A DNA stretch of 64,000 bases. It comes from Halanaerobium praevalens DSM 2228 (GTDB taxonomy: Bacteria > Bacillota > Halanaerobiia > Halanaerobiales > Halanaerobiaceae). Within the stretch, counting starts at the first letter, position 1. Every line of letters begins with the position of its first letter. The notes beneath the pieces were generated by a model. It did not search any database, had not been told where the DNA came from, and saw only the letters and a program-made list of their open reading frames with translations. The stretch spans positions 1,922,001-1,986,000 of the forward strand of contig NC_017455.1 of assembly GCF_000165465.1 (NCBI RefSeq). The letters run 5' to 3'. Positions 41,286-49,372 of this stretch are shown one piece after another. The translations under genes and the position numbers were made by a program.

Positions 41286-42689
41286 CTATCCTATAGTACC
41301 TTCAAGTTCAAGGTTAATTAGATTATTTAATTCAACTGCATATTCTAATGGTAATTCACTGGCAATTGGTTCTACAAAGCCGCGAACGATCATTGCTTTT
41401 GCTTCTTCTTCACTAATACCTCTACTCATGAGATAGAAAATTGCCTCTTCACTAATTCTACCAACTTTTGCTTCATGACCAATATCAATATCATCAGTCT
41501 CTAATTTCATAATTGGTAAAGTATCAGATTTAGACTGATTATCTAACATTAAAGACTCACAAGAAACAGATGCTTTTGCACCCTGAGCATTCTCAGTCGC
41601 TTTTAAGAGTCCTCGATAATAAGCATGGCCACCATCTTTAGCAATTGAACGCGAGTTAACTGTAGAAGTAGTATTAGGAGCAGCATGAATAACTTGAGCT
41701 CCTGTATCAAGATACTGACCTTCAGCTGCAAAAGTAACACCTGTAAACTCAGCTCTAGCTCTAGCTCCTTTTAAAATACTCATTGGATATAACATTGAAA
41801 CTTTAGAGCCAAATGAACCAGAAACCCATTCAATTACTCCATCTTCTTCAACTAAGGCTCTTTTGGTATTTAAATTATACATATTACGAGACCAATTTTC
41901 TATTGTACTATAGCGTAATTTAGCCTTTTTATTTACAAATAATTCAACAGCTCCTGCATGTAAATTATTAACTGAATATTTAGGAGCAGAACAACCTTCA
42001 ATAAAATGGGCATTTGCTCCTTCTTCTAAAATAATTAGGGTATGCTCAAACTGGCCTGAACCTGGAGCATTCTGTCTAAAATATGACTGGAGTGGGATAT
42101 CAACATCTACTCCTGCAGGAATATAAACAAAAGATCCACCTGACCAAACAGCACCATGTAAAGCCGAAAATTTATGATCATTTGGTGTAATTAATTTCAT
42201 GAAATGTTCTTTAACTAAGTCTTCATGCTTTTTTACTGCACTTTCCATATCCATATAGATTACACCTTGCTCAACCATTTCTTCTTTTAGATTGTGATAA
42301 ACAACTTCAGAATCATATTGAGCACCAACTCCAGCTAATGATTCTTTTTCCGCTTCAGGAATTCCTAAAGCATCAAAAGTATCTTTAATTTCTTTTGGTA
42401 CCTGATCCCAATTATCTTGTAGATCAGCATCAGGCCTTACATAGGTAATAATGTTATCCATATCTAAATCAGAAATATCTGCTCCCCAAGTAGGTACTTC
42501 TTTTTCTTTATAAATTGCAAGTGACTTAAGTCTAAAATCTAACATCCATTCAGGCTCATCTTTTTCTTTCGAAATCTCTTTTATAACTGCTGGAGTTAAA
42601 CCTTTAGCAGCCTGATACCGATGTTTTTCTTTATTTTTTTGATCATGTAAACTGCGATCAATATCTTTAACTTCTGTTCTTTCACTCAT
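41286..42689 (-). CDS. sufB: SufB Fe-S cluster scaffold
   Basis: 467 residues, full SufB length. Typical segments are FSALHGAVWSGGSFVYIPAGVDV, HFIEGCSAPKYSVNNLHAGAVELFV, TGAQVIHAAPNTTSTVNSRSIAKDGG and RISEEAIFYLMSRGISEEEA. Cys in the ASVSCESLML region is the conserved site for cluster assembly. With SufC and SufD it builds 4Fe-4S clusters using SufS/SufU sulfur. Confidence 0.97.
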   Translation of the reverse strand: MSERTEVKDIDRSLHDQKNKEKHRYQAAKGLTPAVIKEISKEKDEPEWMLDFRLKSLAIYKEKEVPTWGADISDLDMDNIITYVRPDADLQDNWDQVPKEIKDTFDALGIPEAEKESLAGVGAQYDSEVVYHNLKEEMVEQGVIYMDMESAVKKHEDLVKEHFMKLITPNDHKFSALHGAVWSGGSFVYIPAGVDVDIPLQSYFRQNAPGSGQFEHTLIILEEGANAHFIEGCSAPKYSVNNLHAGAVELFVNKKAKLRYSTIENWSRNMYNLNTKRALVEEDGVIEWVSGSFGSKVSMLYPMSILKGARARAEFTGVTFAAEGQYLDTGAQVIHAAPNTTSTVNSRSIAKDGGHAYYRGLLKATENAQGAKASVSCESLMLDNQSKSDTLPIMKLETDDIDIGHEAKVGRISEEAIFYLMSRGISEEEAKAMIVRGFVEPIASELPLEYAVELNNLINLELEGTIG

Positions 42690-42773
42690 CTAAAAACCTC
42701 CCTGTTATCTAAAACTTAAAATTATAATAATTTTTTAAATCCCCCAAGAAAAAATTCATTCACTAAACTTTTT

Positions 42774-43538
42774 CTAACAGTTACTTTCATTTAAAATTTG
42801 TTCTTTATATTCTGCATAACCTTCTTTTTCAATTTTTTCAGCTAAAGACATATCTCCAGATTTAGCAATTTTACCATCAACTAAAACATGAACAAAATCT
42901 GGTTTTAGATAGTCTAAAATTTGGTTATGATGAGTAATTATAATCATTGCATTATCTGCAGAAGCAAGTTTTTTAATTCCCTCAGCAACTGTTTTAGTTG
43001 CATCAACATCTAAACCAGAATCAGTTTCATCTAAAATAGCTAACTTAGGTTCTAAAACTGCCATTTGCAAGATTTCGTTTTTCTTTTTTTCTCCTCCAGA
43101 AAAACCTTTATTTAAATAACGGTCTGCATATGACTGATCAATATTTAATAAATCCATTTTTTCCTCTAACAGAAATTTAAAATCAAAAATACTTTGCTGT
43201 TCACCTGTTGTTGCAGTTTTTGCAGTTCTCAAAAAATTTTCTACAGTGACACCTGGTATTTCTTGCGGATACTGGAATGATAAGAAAATACCTTTTTTAG
43301 CTCTTTTATCTACTGCTAAATCATTAATTTTTTCACCTTCAAATTCAATTTCACCTTTAGTAATTTGATGTTCTGGATGGCCCATTAAAACATTAGCTAA
43401 AGTAGATTTACCAGCTCCATTTGGCCCCATTATAACATGCAGCTCACCCTTATTAACTTCTAAATTAATTCCATTTAAAATTTCTTCCTCTTCAACTCTG
43501 GATTCTAAACCAGAAATTTTTAATAATTTTTTGTCCAT
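42774..43538 (-). CDS. sufC: SufC ATPase of Fe-S assembly
   Basis: 254 residues. Walker A MGPNGAGKSTLANVLMG near 37, signature GFSGGEKKKNEILQMAVLEP, Walker B LAILDETDSGLDVDA, and H-loop IITHHNQIL. First gene of sufCBDSU, about 85 bp before sufB. A weak promoter candidate (TTGACT at 43615-43620 with TAGGAT 17 bases on) lies upstream on the minus strand. The protein is soluble and works with SufB and SufD. Confidence 0.96.
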   Translation of the reverse strand: MDKKLLKISGLESRVEEEEILNGINLEVNKGELHVIMGPNGAGKSTLANVLMGHPEHQITKGEIEFEGEKINDLAVDKRAKKGIFLSFQYPQEIPGVTVENFLRTAKTATTGEQQSIFDFKFLLEEKMDLLNIDQSYADRYLNKGFSGGEKKKNEILQMAVLEPKLAILDETDSGLDVDATKTVAEGIKKLASADNAMIIITHHNQILDYLKPDFVHVLVDGKIAKSGDMSLAEKIEKEGYAEYKEQILNESNC

Positions 43539-43727
43539 AATCTATGTCATCTCCTTTGTTAAAGTTATTTACACCGCATTCTGTTATTTATATCCTACAA
43601 CATTACTCAACTTTAGTCAAGTTTTTAGCTGAAAAAGTAATTTATTTAACAAGAATCTTTTTTAAACTAAATATTGCTTAATTTATATTTAACTTAATTT
43701 GAAAATTTTACTATTTTAATTGCAAAT

Positions 43728-43762
43728 AAAAAAGGTTTTAGTTAAAAAAACCTAAAACCTAA
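43728..43762 (-). terminator. Terminator of the AI-2E-family permease gene
   Basis: AGGTTTTAG and CTAAAACCT form a 9-bp stem with T6 following on the minus strand, 18 bp past the stop at 43780. Confidence 0.82.
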
Positions 43763-43779
43763 ACTTAAAGTTTTAATTA

Positions 43780-44853
43780 TTATTTAGCTATATACTTTTT
43801 CAAAAAAAGCAGCCTTAAAACTACATATAAAGGTACAGAAGTTAAAGCTCCAATAAAACCAAATAAATAAACTCCTGATAAAACTACAAATAAAACTACC
43901 AAAGGATGAATCTCTAATCTTCTTCCCTGAACAAGAGGTCTAATTAAATTCCCTTCCAAATATTGAGCAATTAAAATAATTAAAGCTACTCCAATAAATA
44001 AAAATAAACTATTTGTAGCTGCTACAAAAATAGCTGGCAAACTACCAAAAAAGGGACCAATGATTGGAATTAAAGAAGTAATCATAGCAATAAAAGCAAG
44101 TACAGCTGCATTAGGAAGCTGAATAATTAAAAATCCAAAAAACATAACTAAACCAAGAAAAAAAGCAACTACAACTTGAGAACTTATAAAAGTTGAAAGT
44201 AATTGATCAATTTCACTAGCCACTTCTTCAAATTCTTCTTTTTTATTTTCAGGAATAATATGCAAAATGTTATTAAATAATTTTTGGTCATCTTTAAGTA
44301 AATAAAACAAAATAAAAGGAATTAGTAAGATTATTAAACCAAAATTAGTAATTGAACTAAAAATTCCCATATAATTATAGTTAGATATTTTTTGAGCTAA
44401 ATTATTAAGATAAGAAAATAATTTTTCTTGAATTTGTAATTCTTCTAAAAATGAATTATCTAAATCTATATATTGTTTTATACTTTCAATTATCTCTAAA
44501 ATATAATTATACAGATAGCTATAACTACCACTTAAGTTCTGACTTAATTCTTTACCCTGATTATAAATAATACTACCTCCAAAATAAAAAACAATAGTTA
44601 AAATAGCAACTATCACCAAAAATGAAATAATAATTGATAAACTTTTATTTTTGACTATTGGTTCTAAAAATCTAACTAAAGGTCGCATTAAATAATAGAG
44701 AAAAGAACTAAATAATAAAGGTAATAAAATAAAACTTAAAACTGAAGTTAGAGGAGTTATAAAATATGGTATTTGTCCTAATAACAAAATGATCAAAAGT
44801 ATCATAATTATTTTATAACTAAACTTAAAAAAAGGCTGCTCAAACATAGTCAT
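43780..44853 (-). CDS. AI-2E-family (UPF0118) membrane permease
   Basis: 357 residues with seven to eight hydrophobic segments and an extracytoplasmic helical stretch near 85-150 between the second and later segments. Family markers are the C-terminal IAMITSLIPIIGPFFGSLPA and a final EIHPLVVLFVVLSGVYLFGFIGAL. Members move small molecules or ions such as Na+(Li+)/H+. The AI-2 name does not prove a signalling role. It follows the ComFB-like gene at 24 bp. Confidence 0.87.
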   Translation of the reverse strand: MTMFEQPFFKFSYKIIMILLIILLLGQIPYFITPLTSVLSFILLPLLFSSFLYYLMRPLVRFLEPIVKNKSLSIIISFLVIVAILTIVFYFGGSIIYNQGKELSQNLSGSYSYLYNYILEIIESIKQYIDLDNSFLEELQIQEKLFSYLNNLAQKISNYNYMGIFSSITNFGLIILLIPFILFYLLKDDQKLFNNILHIIPENKKEEFEEVASEIDQLLSTFISSQVVVAFFLGLVMFFGFLIIQLPNAAVLAFIAMITSLIPIIGPFFGSLPAIFVAATNSLFLFIGVALIILIAQYLEGNLIRPLVQGRRLEIHPLVVLFVVLSGVYLFGFIGALTSVPLYVVLRLLFLKKYIAK

Positions 44854-44877
44854 CTCTCCTAAATTAATTTAATTCTT

Positions 44878-45219
44878 TTAACTCTGTTCTTGATTCTGGT
44901 GTTCACTCTTATGTTCAGCATGATGTTCATTTGCAGCTACAACTTTAATTGCCTGAGTAACTATTGCTAAAACATCTACAGAATGCTGTTGTTCGAGTTC
45001 ATCTGCTTTAGAAAAAGCTTCACCTCTAAAAGTAGCTACATACTTAGCAGGTAAGCGGTTTAAAGCATAAGTCGCCATATCTAAAAGACATTCTTGATCT
45101 TTACAAATATTATCAAATTCTTCTCTTTTGAGTAATTTTTCTAACATTTCTAAAACTATTTCTTCTGTAATATTATTTAACTCAGACTTTAGCTTCCTTA
45201 GTTTTTTATTTTTAATCAT
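44878..45219 (-). CDS. ComFB-family protein with His-rich tail
   Basis: 113 residues. Core ITEEIVLEMLEKLL ... CKDQECLLDMATYALNRLPAKYVAT matches the late-competence ComFB family, including the Cys pair that binds zinc (CKDQEC near 40-45). In cyanobacteria ComFB proteins bind cyclic di-nucleotides, while in most Firmicutes the role is unknown. The tail (EHHAEHKSEHQ) adds His and Glu residues, so metal binding is possible. Confidence 0.8.
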   Translation of the reverse strand: MIKNKKLRKLKSELNNITEEIVLEMLEKLLKREEFDNICKDQECLLDMATYALNRLPAKYVATFRGEAFSKADELEQQHSVDVLAIVTQAIKVVAANEHHAEHKSEHQNQEQS

Positions 45220-45290
45220 TTTTATCCCCCTATTAATTATTAAAATCGTTAATTAATAACCCTTAAACTAATAATTCTTTATAAAAGATA

Positions 45291-45317
45291 AAAACCCTGC
45301 CTCTAAGACAGAGTTTT
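45291..45317 (-). terminator. Terminator of the biotin-carrier operon
   Basis: On the minus strand AAAACTCTG...CAGGGTTTTT forms an imperfect stem with a U-tract 30 bp past the biotin-carrier gene. It suggests that no further subunit is co-transcribed. Confidence 0.65.
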
Positions 45318-45347
45318 AATGATTTTTATTATTAACTGTAATAATTT

Positions 45348-45761
45348 TTATTTAACTAAAACTAATATCTGATTAGCATCAACACTGTCTCCAACTTGCA
45401 CTTTAATTTCTTCTACAGTGCCAGCCTGAGTTGCGGTAATTTCATTTTCCATTTTCATTGCCTCTAAAACAACTAAAATATCACCCTGATTTACAGTATC
45501 ACCTTCACTAACTTTTATTTCTAAAATACTACCAGGCATCGGAGCAACTATATGTTCTTGACCTAAATCAGCAGGATCTATTTTTTCTTTAGTAGTTTTA
45601 GTTTCGGATTTAGAAACAGTTTTTTTCTCAAGTTTTACTGGCTCTTTTTCAGTTTTAGACTTTTTGGCTTCTTGTTTCTCCTCTACCTCAGCCTCAGCTT
45701 TTAACTCTTCAATTTTAACCATAAATTCTTCTCCATCAATTTCAACTCTAAATTTTTTCAT
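45348..45761 (-). CDS. Biotin carboxyl-carrier protein (decarboxylase gamma-type)
   Basis: 137 residues from ATG 45761, 10 bases after AGGAG that overlaps the previous stop. An N-terminal segment of about 25 residues is followed by a Lys/Glu-rich linker and a lipoyl/biotinyl domain with the biotin Lys in VVLEAMKMENEITA near 100-113. Length and linker match the gamma subunit of Na+-pumping methylmalonyl-CoA or oxaloacetate decarboxylases, and similar free carriers. Partners are the carboxyltransferase at 46044 and the 54-residue protein before it. Confidence 0.9.
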   Translation of the reverse strand: MKKFRVEIDGEEFMVKIEELKAEAEVEEKQEAKKSKTEKEPVKLEKKTVSKSETKTTKEKIDPADLGQEHIVAPMPGSILEIKVSEGDTVNQGDILVVLEAMKMENEITATQAGTVEEIKVQVGDSVDANQILVLVK

Positions 45762-45775
45762 TTTATTTTCAGCTC

Positions 45776-45940
45776 CTATCTTTTCCAAAGTGGATTAATT
45801 TTTTGAATAGAAATTATCTTATAATTTTGCTGCCCTTTAAGTACTTCTGATAAAGCAGCACTAATTATTGCTGCTTTCTTAGCAGAAATTTTTGGCTTAT
45901 CTTTTTTTACTTTTAAATTTTCTTTTTTATTTTTTTTCAT
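45776..45940 (-). CDS. 54-residue small subunit (epsilon-like) of the biotin enzyme
   Basis: ATG at 45938-45940 to TAG at 45776-45778. The sequence is basic at the N-terminus (MKKNKKENLKVKKDKPKISA), then has an amphipathic Ala helix (KKAAIISAALSEVLKG) and ends IISIQKINPLWKR. That ending matches the C-terminal signature of decarboxylase delta/OadG subunits (helix then IVSIKxxxxW). It lacks their membrane anchor and so resembles the small epsilon subunit known from Veillonella methylmalonyl-CoA decarboxylase. It sits between the carboxyltransferase and carrier genes. Confidence 0.68.
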   Translation of the reverse strand: MKKNKKENLKVKKDKPKISAKKAAIISAALSEVLKGQQNYKIISIQKINPLWKR

Positions 45941-46043
45941 AATTTCTCTTTAATTCCCCTTTATTTTTAACCTATTTATTAATATTTTTAACTGTTTTTC
46001 TAATTAGAGCTTCAAACTTAGTTCTACAGAATTTAAAAATATT

Positions 46044-47594
46044 TTATAAAGGAATATTACCATGTTTTTTATCTTGCTTGTTTTCTCGCTTATTAACCAT
46101 CATTTCTAAACCATTAATCAATTTAGCTCTAGTTGCTTCCATTTTAATTACATCATTAACCATTCCTCTTTTAGCTGCAATATAAGGGTTAGCAAAGTTT
46201 TCTTTATAATCATCAATTTTAGACTGCCTTAATTTTTCAGGCTCATTAGCAGCAGCAATTTCTTTTCTGTAAATAATATTAGCTGCTCCTTCAGGTCCCA
46301 TAACAGCAATTTCAGCTATCGGCCAAGCATAAACTAAATCAGCTCTAACTGAACGACTACCCATTGCAATATATGCTCCCCCATAAGCTTTGCGCATAAT
46401 GAGAGTTATTTTAGGCACTGTAGCCTCTGAATAAGCATAAAGCACTTTAGCCCCATGCCTAATTACTCCTCCATATTCCTGTTCAGTTCCAGGCATATAT
46501 CCAGGAACATCAACTAAAGAAACAATTGGGATATTAAAACTATCTAAAAAACGAATAAAACGAGCTATTTTAGTAGAAGCATCTATATTTAAACAGCCTG
46601 CTAAATGCTGAGGTTGGTTAGCTATAATTCCAACACTTCTCCCATTTAAACGGGCAAAACCAATTACAGCATTTTGAGCAAAATAAGGTTGAACTTCCAT
46701 AAAACTATCTTGATCTGCTAAAACATCGATTACATCACGCACATCATAAGCTTTTTGAGGATTTTCTTCTACAATTTCTTTTAATTCTGCAGTTCTACGG
46801 CCACCATGATCATCAGTCTCAATCCGAGCTGCTTCTTCTTTATAATTATTTGGTATGTAAGTTAATAACTTTCTAATATTATCTAAGGCTGACTCTTCAC
46901 TTGGCTCCATAAAATGAGCAACTCCACTAATTTTATTATGAGTCTGAGCTCCTCCTAATTCTTCAGCTGAAACTTTTTCTCCTGTTACAGATTTAATTAC
47001 ATTTGGCCCTGTAATAAACATTTTAGAAGTTTTATCAACCATAAAAATAAAGTCTGTAATTGCTGGTGAATAAACTGCTCCACCTGCACAAGGACCTAAA
47101 ATAGCTGTTATTTGAGGCACAACTCCAGATGCTTTAGTATTTCTATAAAAAATTTCTCCATAACCATTAAGTGAATCTATGCCTTCATTAATTCTAGCTC
47201 CTCCAGAATCATTAAGGCCAATTATTGGAGCACCATTTTGAATTGCCAAATCCATAACCTCAGAAATCTTATTTGCATGAGCTTCCCCAACTGAACCACC
47301 CATTACTGTAAAATCTTGAGCATAAACATAAACTAAACGATCTGCAATAGTTCCATAGCCAACAACAACACCTTCTCCAGGTGCTTCTTTTTCGTCCATA
47401 CCTAAAGAAGTGCTGCGATTTTCTACAAACATATTTAGTTCATTAAAAGTATTATCATCTAATAAATATTCAATCCGCTCTCTAGCAGTTTTTTTGTTTT
47501 TAGCATGCTGTTTTTTTATTCTAGCTTGACCGCCACCCTGACGAATTTTTTCTTTTTTATTTTCCAATATTTTTTTCTTGTCTTCTGCTGACAT
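46044..47594 (-). CDS. Acyl-CoA carboxyltransferase (methylmalonyl-CoA decarboxylase alpha / propionyl-CoA carboxylase beta)
   Basis: 516 residues. Crotonase-like carboxyltransferase with two halves: GYGTIADRLVYVYAQDFTVMGGSVGEAHANK and NDSGGARINEGIDSL in the first, VGIIANQPQHLAGCLNIDASTKIARFIRFLD and DVPGYMPGTEQEYGGVIRHGAK in the second. The oxyanion loops (GGA near 160 and the KAYGGAYIAMGS block) are intact. It moves CO2 between biotin and acyl-CoA. Two further genes (epsilon-like, carrier) follow, but no decarboxylase pump subunit and no biotin carboxylase, so the direction cannot be fixed here. Confidence 0.92.
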   Translation of the reverse strand: MSAEDKKKILENKKEKIRQGGGQARIKKQHAKNKKTARERIEYLLDDNTFNELNMFVENRSTSLGMDEKEAPGEGVVVGYGTIADRLVYVYAQDFTVMGGSVGEAHANKISEVMDLAIQNGAPIIGLNDSGGARINEGIDSLNGYGEIFYRNTKASGVVPQITAILGPCAGGAVYSPAITDFIFMVDKTSKMFITGPNVIKSVTGEKVSAEELGGAQTHNKISGVAHFMEPSEESALDNIRKLLTYIPNNYKEEAARIETDDHGGRRTAELKEIVEENPQKAYDVRDVIDVLADQDSFMEVQPYFAQNAVIGFARLNGRSVGIIANQPQHLAGCLNIDASTKIARFIRFLDSFNIPIVSLVDVPGYMPGTEQEYGGVIRHGAKVLYAYSEATVPKITLIMRKAYGGAYIAMGSRSVRADLVYAWPIAEIAVMGPEGAANIIYRKEIAAANEPEKLRQSKIDDYKENFANPYIAAKRGMVNDVIKMEATRAKLINGLEMMVNKRENKQDKKHGNIPL

Positions 47595-47660
47595 TATTTT
47601 CCTCCTTAAAAAAGCTTAATGTCTATTTTGATTATTAGTTTATTTTCACTAACATAATTA

Positions 47661-47689
47661 AGGATAGCAAAAAACTGACTACAAGTCAA
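47661..47689 (-). promoter_or_regulatory. Promoter with TGACT-N3-AGTCA palindrome before the carboxyltransferase operon
   Basis: On the minus strand TTGACT (47684-47689) and TATCCT (47661-47666) are 17 bases apart. The -35 is part of the palindrome TGACTTGTAGTCA (47676-47688), the same arms as at bioY (10908-10920) and before the CofE-like gene. A shared regulator is inferred. Confidence 0.6.
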
Positions 47690-47734
47690 CTGAGATTATC
47701 TTTTTCTGATTCTATTTAAACTCTTAATAATCCT

Positions 47735-48292
47735 TTAATCCTCCTTGACCAGCTCATTTATTTTACTTTTTATTATTTCAACTGTCTCTTTTATTGATTT
47801 TTCTCCTTCAATTTTTAAAACAGGACAATTTAAACTCTGCATCCATTCTTGGTGACTTCTTTTATTTCTTACTTCGCTCTGATCATAATCATACCTGGCA
47901 GCTGAATCTAAAAATTGCTGATGCCGCCTAAACATTTTACCACCTGGTAAAACAGCACTTCCAAAGCGCTTACGCTCTCTACTTTTTAAACGTTTTAACC
48001 TAGTATTAATTGGTGACCACAGATAAATTACTAGATCAAATTGATCCTTAAAAATATCTCCCCAACCACAAAATGAGCCACTAATTATCCAAGCTGATTT
48101 ATTTGCAAGATCTTTTTTTAACATAGTTTGTCTAGCTGCAATAGAACGTAAATTTTGATAAGGTGGTTCAGTTTTTTTCCAAAAATAATCATCTGCATCA
48201 AAATGGGCCAAATCATATTCTTGACTTAATTGATGGGCAATAGTTGTAGTTCCAGAACCTGAAGGCCCTAAAATATGTATCTTTTTAATCAT
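47735..48292 (-). CDS. P-loop kinase-like NTPase (topology-modulation/FlaR type)
   Basis: 185 residues resembling small adenylate-kinase-like P-loop proteins. The loop is ILGPSGSGTTTIAHQL, with Thr where the Walker A Lys is normal; this variant is known for this family. FDADDYFWKKTEPPYQNLRSIAARQ, an Arg-rich lid (RLKRLKSRERKRFG) and DLVIYLWSP (Walker B-like) follow. It probably phosphorylates or binds a nucleotide-like substrate; which one is unknown. No operon partner. Confidence 0.72.
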   Translation of the reverse strand: MIKKIHILGPSGSGTTTIAHQLSQEYDLAHFDADDYFWKKTEPPYQNLRSIAARQTMLKKDLANKSAWIISGSFCGWGDIFKDQFDLVIYLWSPINTRLKRLKSRERKRFGSAVLPGGKMFRRHQQFLDSAARYDYDQSEVRNKRSHQEWMQSLNCPVLKIEGEKSIKETVEIIKSKINELVKED

Positions 48293-48382
48293 TTATTTAC
48301 TCCTTTAATTTAAAACCCTAAATTTTTTAAGCTTAATACTAAATAATTTAAGTATAGAAAGAAAAATTCCTGCTTTTTAGCC

Positions 48383-48441
48383 AAAAATCCCCTTACTAAT
48401 AAACAGATTTGTATTCTATAATCTGCTTACTAGAAGGGGAT
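48383..48441 (-). terminator. Long terminator of degV
   Basis: On the minus strand ATCCCCTT...AAGGGGAT closes a second inner pairing (AGTAAGCAGAT with ATCTG...TTAGT), followed by TTTTT. It is 36 bp past the DegV-family gene. Confidence 0.78.
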
Positions 48442-48476
48442 ACTTTTTAACTCTTAGTTAAAATAGTCTTGATACT

Positions 48477-49334
48477 CTATTGATCAATCTCTGTTAAAAC
48501 AACACCGATTAAACCTGGGCCAGTATGGACTACCATAACTGGACTAATTTCACTAAAATAAGTTTCCTTAATTTGTGTTAATTTTTTAAACTTAGCTAAC
48601 AGAGTCTGAGCTTCTTCCTCAGCAGCTGCATTCATTACATCTACAACATATTCTTTTCCTTCTGTCATTTTATCTTTAATAATCGAATACATCTTTTTTA
48701 AAGAACGTTTTCGACCTCGAATTTTGTCAAAAGTAAAATACTCACCTTCAGCATCAATAGCAATTATCGGTTTAATATTTAAAAGCTCAGCAATTGTTCC
48801 TGATACTTTACCGATTCTACCACCTTTTTTAAGATACTTAAGCGTTTTGACAACAAAAAATACTTCAATTTTTTCTTTTTTGGCTTCAATTTTATTAACA
48901 ATTTCTGCAAAATTCAACTCTGTTTCTTTAACCAAAGAATTTGCATAAAGTACAAGTCTTCCTAAACCCTTAGATAACATCTTCGAATCTACCACTGCAA
49001 CTTCTATCCCCTCTATTTGCTCAGCAACCATCATACAATTACTATAAGTAGCTGATAAACCACTAGAAATATGGATAGAAATAATATGAGTATATCCTGC
49101 TGCTTTTAAATTATTATAAACATCCATAATTTCCTGGGGAGAGGGCATTGAAGTAGTAGGAATCTCATCTTCAAAACTTTGATAAACTTCTGCAGGAGTT
49201 ATATCAACCCGATCGTGAAATTGTTGTTCATTATAAATAACTTTTAAAGGAATAGACTCTATTCCATTTGCCTTTAAATCACTTTGAGTCAAATCAGAAG
49301 TACTATCAGTCACAATTGCAATTTTTTCTTCCAT
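48477..49334 (-). CDS. DegV-family fatty-acid-binding protein
   Basis: 285 residues, complete DegV fold: IAIVTDSTSDLTQ at the N-terminus, TTSMPSPQEIMDVY near 79, ISIHISSGLSATYSNCMM near 103 and VHTGPGLIGVVL at the end. DegV (FakB) proteins bind a fatty acid for phosphorylation by FakA; no FakA is nearby. The neighbouring CofE-like gene ends 38 bp upstream. Confidence 0.93.
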   Translation of the reverse strand: MEEKIAIVTDSTSDLTQSDLKANGIESIPLKVIYNEQQFHDRVDITPAEVYQSFEDEIPTTSMPSPQEIMDVYNNLKAAGYTHIISIHISSGLSATYSNCMMVAEQIEGIEVAVVDSKMLSKGLGRLVLYANSLVKETELNFAEIVNKIEAKKEKIEVFFVVKTLKYLKKGGRIGKVSGTIAELLNIKPIIAIDAEGEYFTFDKIRGRKRSLKKMYSIIKDKMTEGKEYVVDVMNAAAEEEAQTLLAKFKKLTQIKETYFSEISPVMVVHTGPGLIGVVLTEIDQ

Positions 49335-49372
49335 ATTTTTTTCTCCTTCATTCTTAAATAATTTAAAATAAT

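Noticed and set aside
43592-43620. IscR/RirA-type site or strong promoter ahead of sufC
   Set aside because: Only a TTGACT with weak TAGGAT was found, and the flanking dyad CTTGACT-AA-AGTTGAG is too imperfect. It lacks the AGTCA arm of the shared palindrome.
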